A stretch of 64,000 nucleotides of DNA from JAJYKC01 sp035545735 (GTDB taxonomy: Bacteria; Acidobacteriota; Terriglobia; Bryobacterales; Bryobacteraceae), in assembly GCA_035545735.1 (NCBI GenBank), contig DASZXS010000019.1, positions 119,711 to 183,710 on the forward strand, read 5' to 3'. The notes under the pieces were generated by a model, which worked only from the letters and a program-made list of their open reading frames with translations, was not told the DNA's origin and searched no databases. Numbering within the stretch: the first letter of the stretch is position 1; every line of letters starts with the position of its first letter. A program made the translations under genes and the position numbers. This document shows positions 63,526 through 64,000 of the stretch, piece after piece.

Positions 63526-63599
63526 AAAGTGTTCATGACGTTGAATAATTGACGGGCAACTAGTGTATACAGAAAGACTGAAATTCACAATAAATTTTA

Positions 63600-64000
<401 letters not shown>

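Noticed and set aside
63526..63599. Possible tRNA gene between 23S and 5S rRNA
   Set aside because: The 74-bp spacer shows no cloverleaf, T-loop or CCA end.

Overview
The window looks like a piece of chromosome from an acidobacterium of the Solibacter/Bryobacter type. This is an inference from gene content: two secreted proteins end in the domain known as the 'Solibacter uncharacterized C-terminal domain' (TIGR03437), there is an Oar-like TonB-dependent receptor with a carboxypeptidase-regulatory-like N-terminus, a TIGR02999-type sigma factor lies beside a giant Ser/Thr kinase, and base composition is G+C rich. The right end is the 3' end of a ribosomal RNA operon on the minus strand (23S partial, then 5S and a clear intrinsic terminator). 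No CRISPR array, insertion sequence, prophage or tRNA gene was seen.

Layout. 1-3.9 kb: DUF6875 protein, YbaK-type deacylase, and a one-module NRPS (A-T-TE, no condensation domain). 3.9-14.5 kb: secreted proteins (two PQQ-like beta-propellers, two tandem beta-helix paralogues) around control regions with a 29-bp palindrome and 9-bp iterons. 14.5-19.6 kb: UbiD decarboxylase, an operon fabG-aguB-aguA (agmatine to putrescine), and a histidine phosphatase. 19.6-19.8 kb: a candidate small RNA gene with its own promoter and terminator. 19.8-30 kb: GH15 enzyme diverging from a TreS-maltokinase fusion, then a LacI regulator diverging from the Oar-like receptor whose promoter carries two LacI-type half-site pairs. 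30-34 kb: a tightly overlapping four-gene nucleotide-sugar/glycan operon (wecD-like, ArnC-like GT2, wecE-like, methyltransferase). 34-41.5 kb: lipoprotein, papain-like protease and unknown protein, convergent with a kinase-ATPase-TPR protein and its ECF sigma factor. 41.5-48 kb: small hypotheticals, exported oxidoreductase and aminotransferase diverging from a ceramidase-type protein, two tiny zinc-ribbon proteins, an ornithine cyclodeaminase homologue. 48-59 kb: housekeeping functions (aceE, UvrC-like nuclease, M1 peptidase, yvcK-glmU, truB) plus one orphan. 59-63.3 kb: ABC exporter and a secreted TIGR03437 protein. 63.4-64 kb: rRNA.

The genes suggest a free-living heterotroph with many secreted or outer-membrane proteins, polyamine synthesis from agmatine, trehalose/maltose/alpha-glucan metabolism, and surface glycan modification with a 4-acylamino-dideoxyhexose. 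The least explained parts, and the best places to look for something new, are the candidate sRNA at 19.7 kb, the lipoprotein/papain-like/unknown trio at 34-37 kb, the condensation-free NRPS, and the orphan protein at 56.7-58.1 kb.
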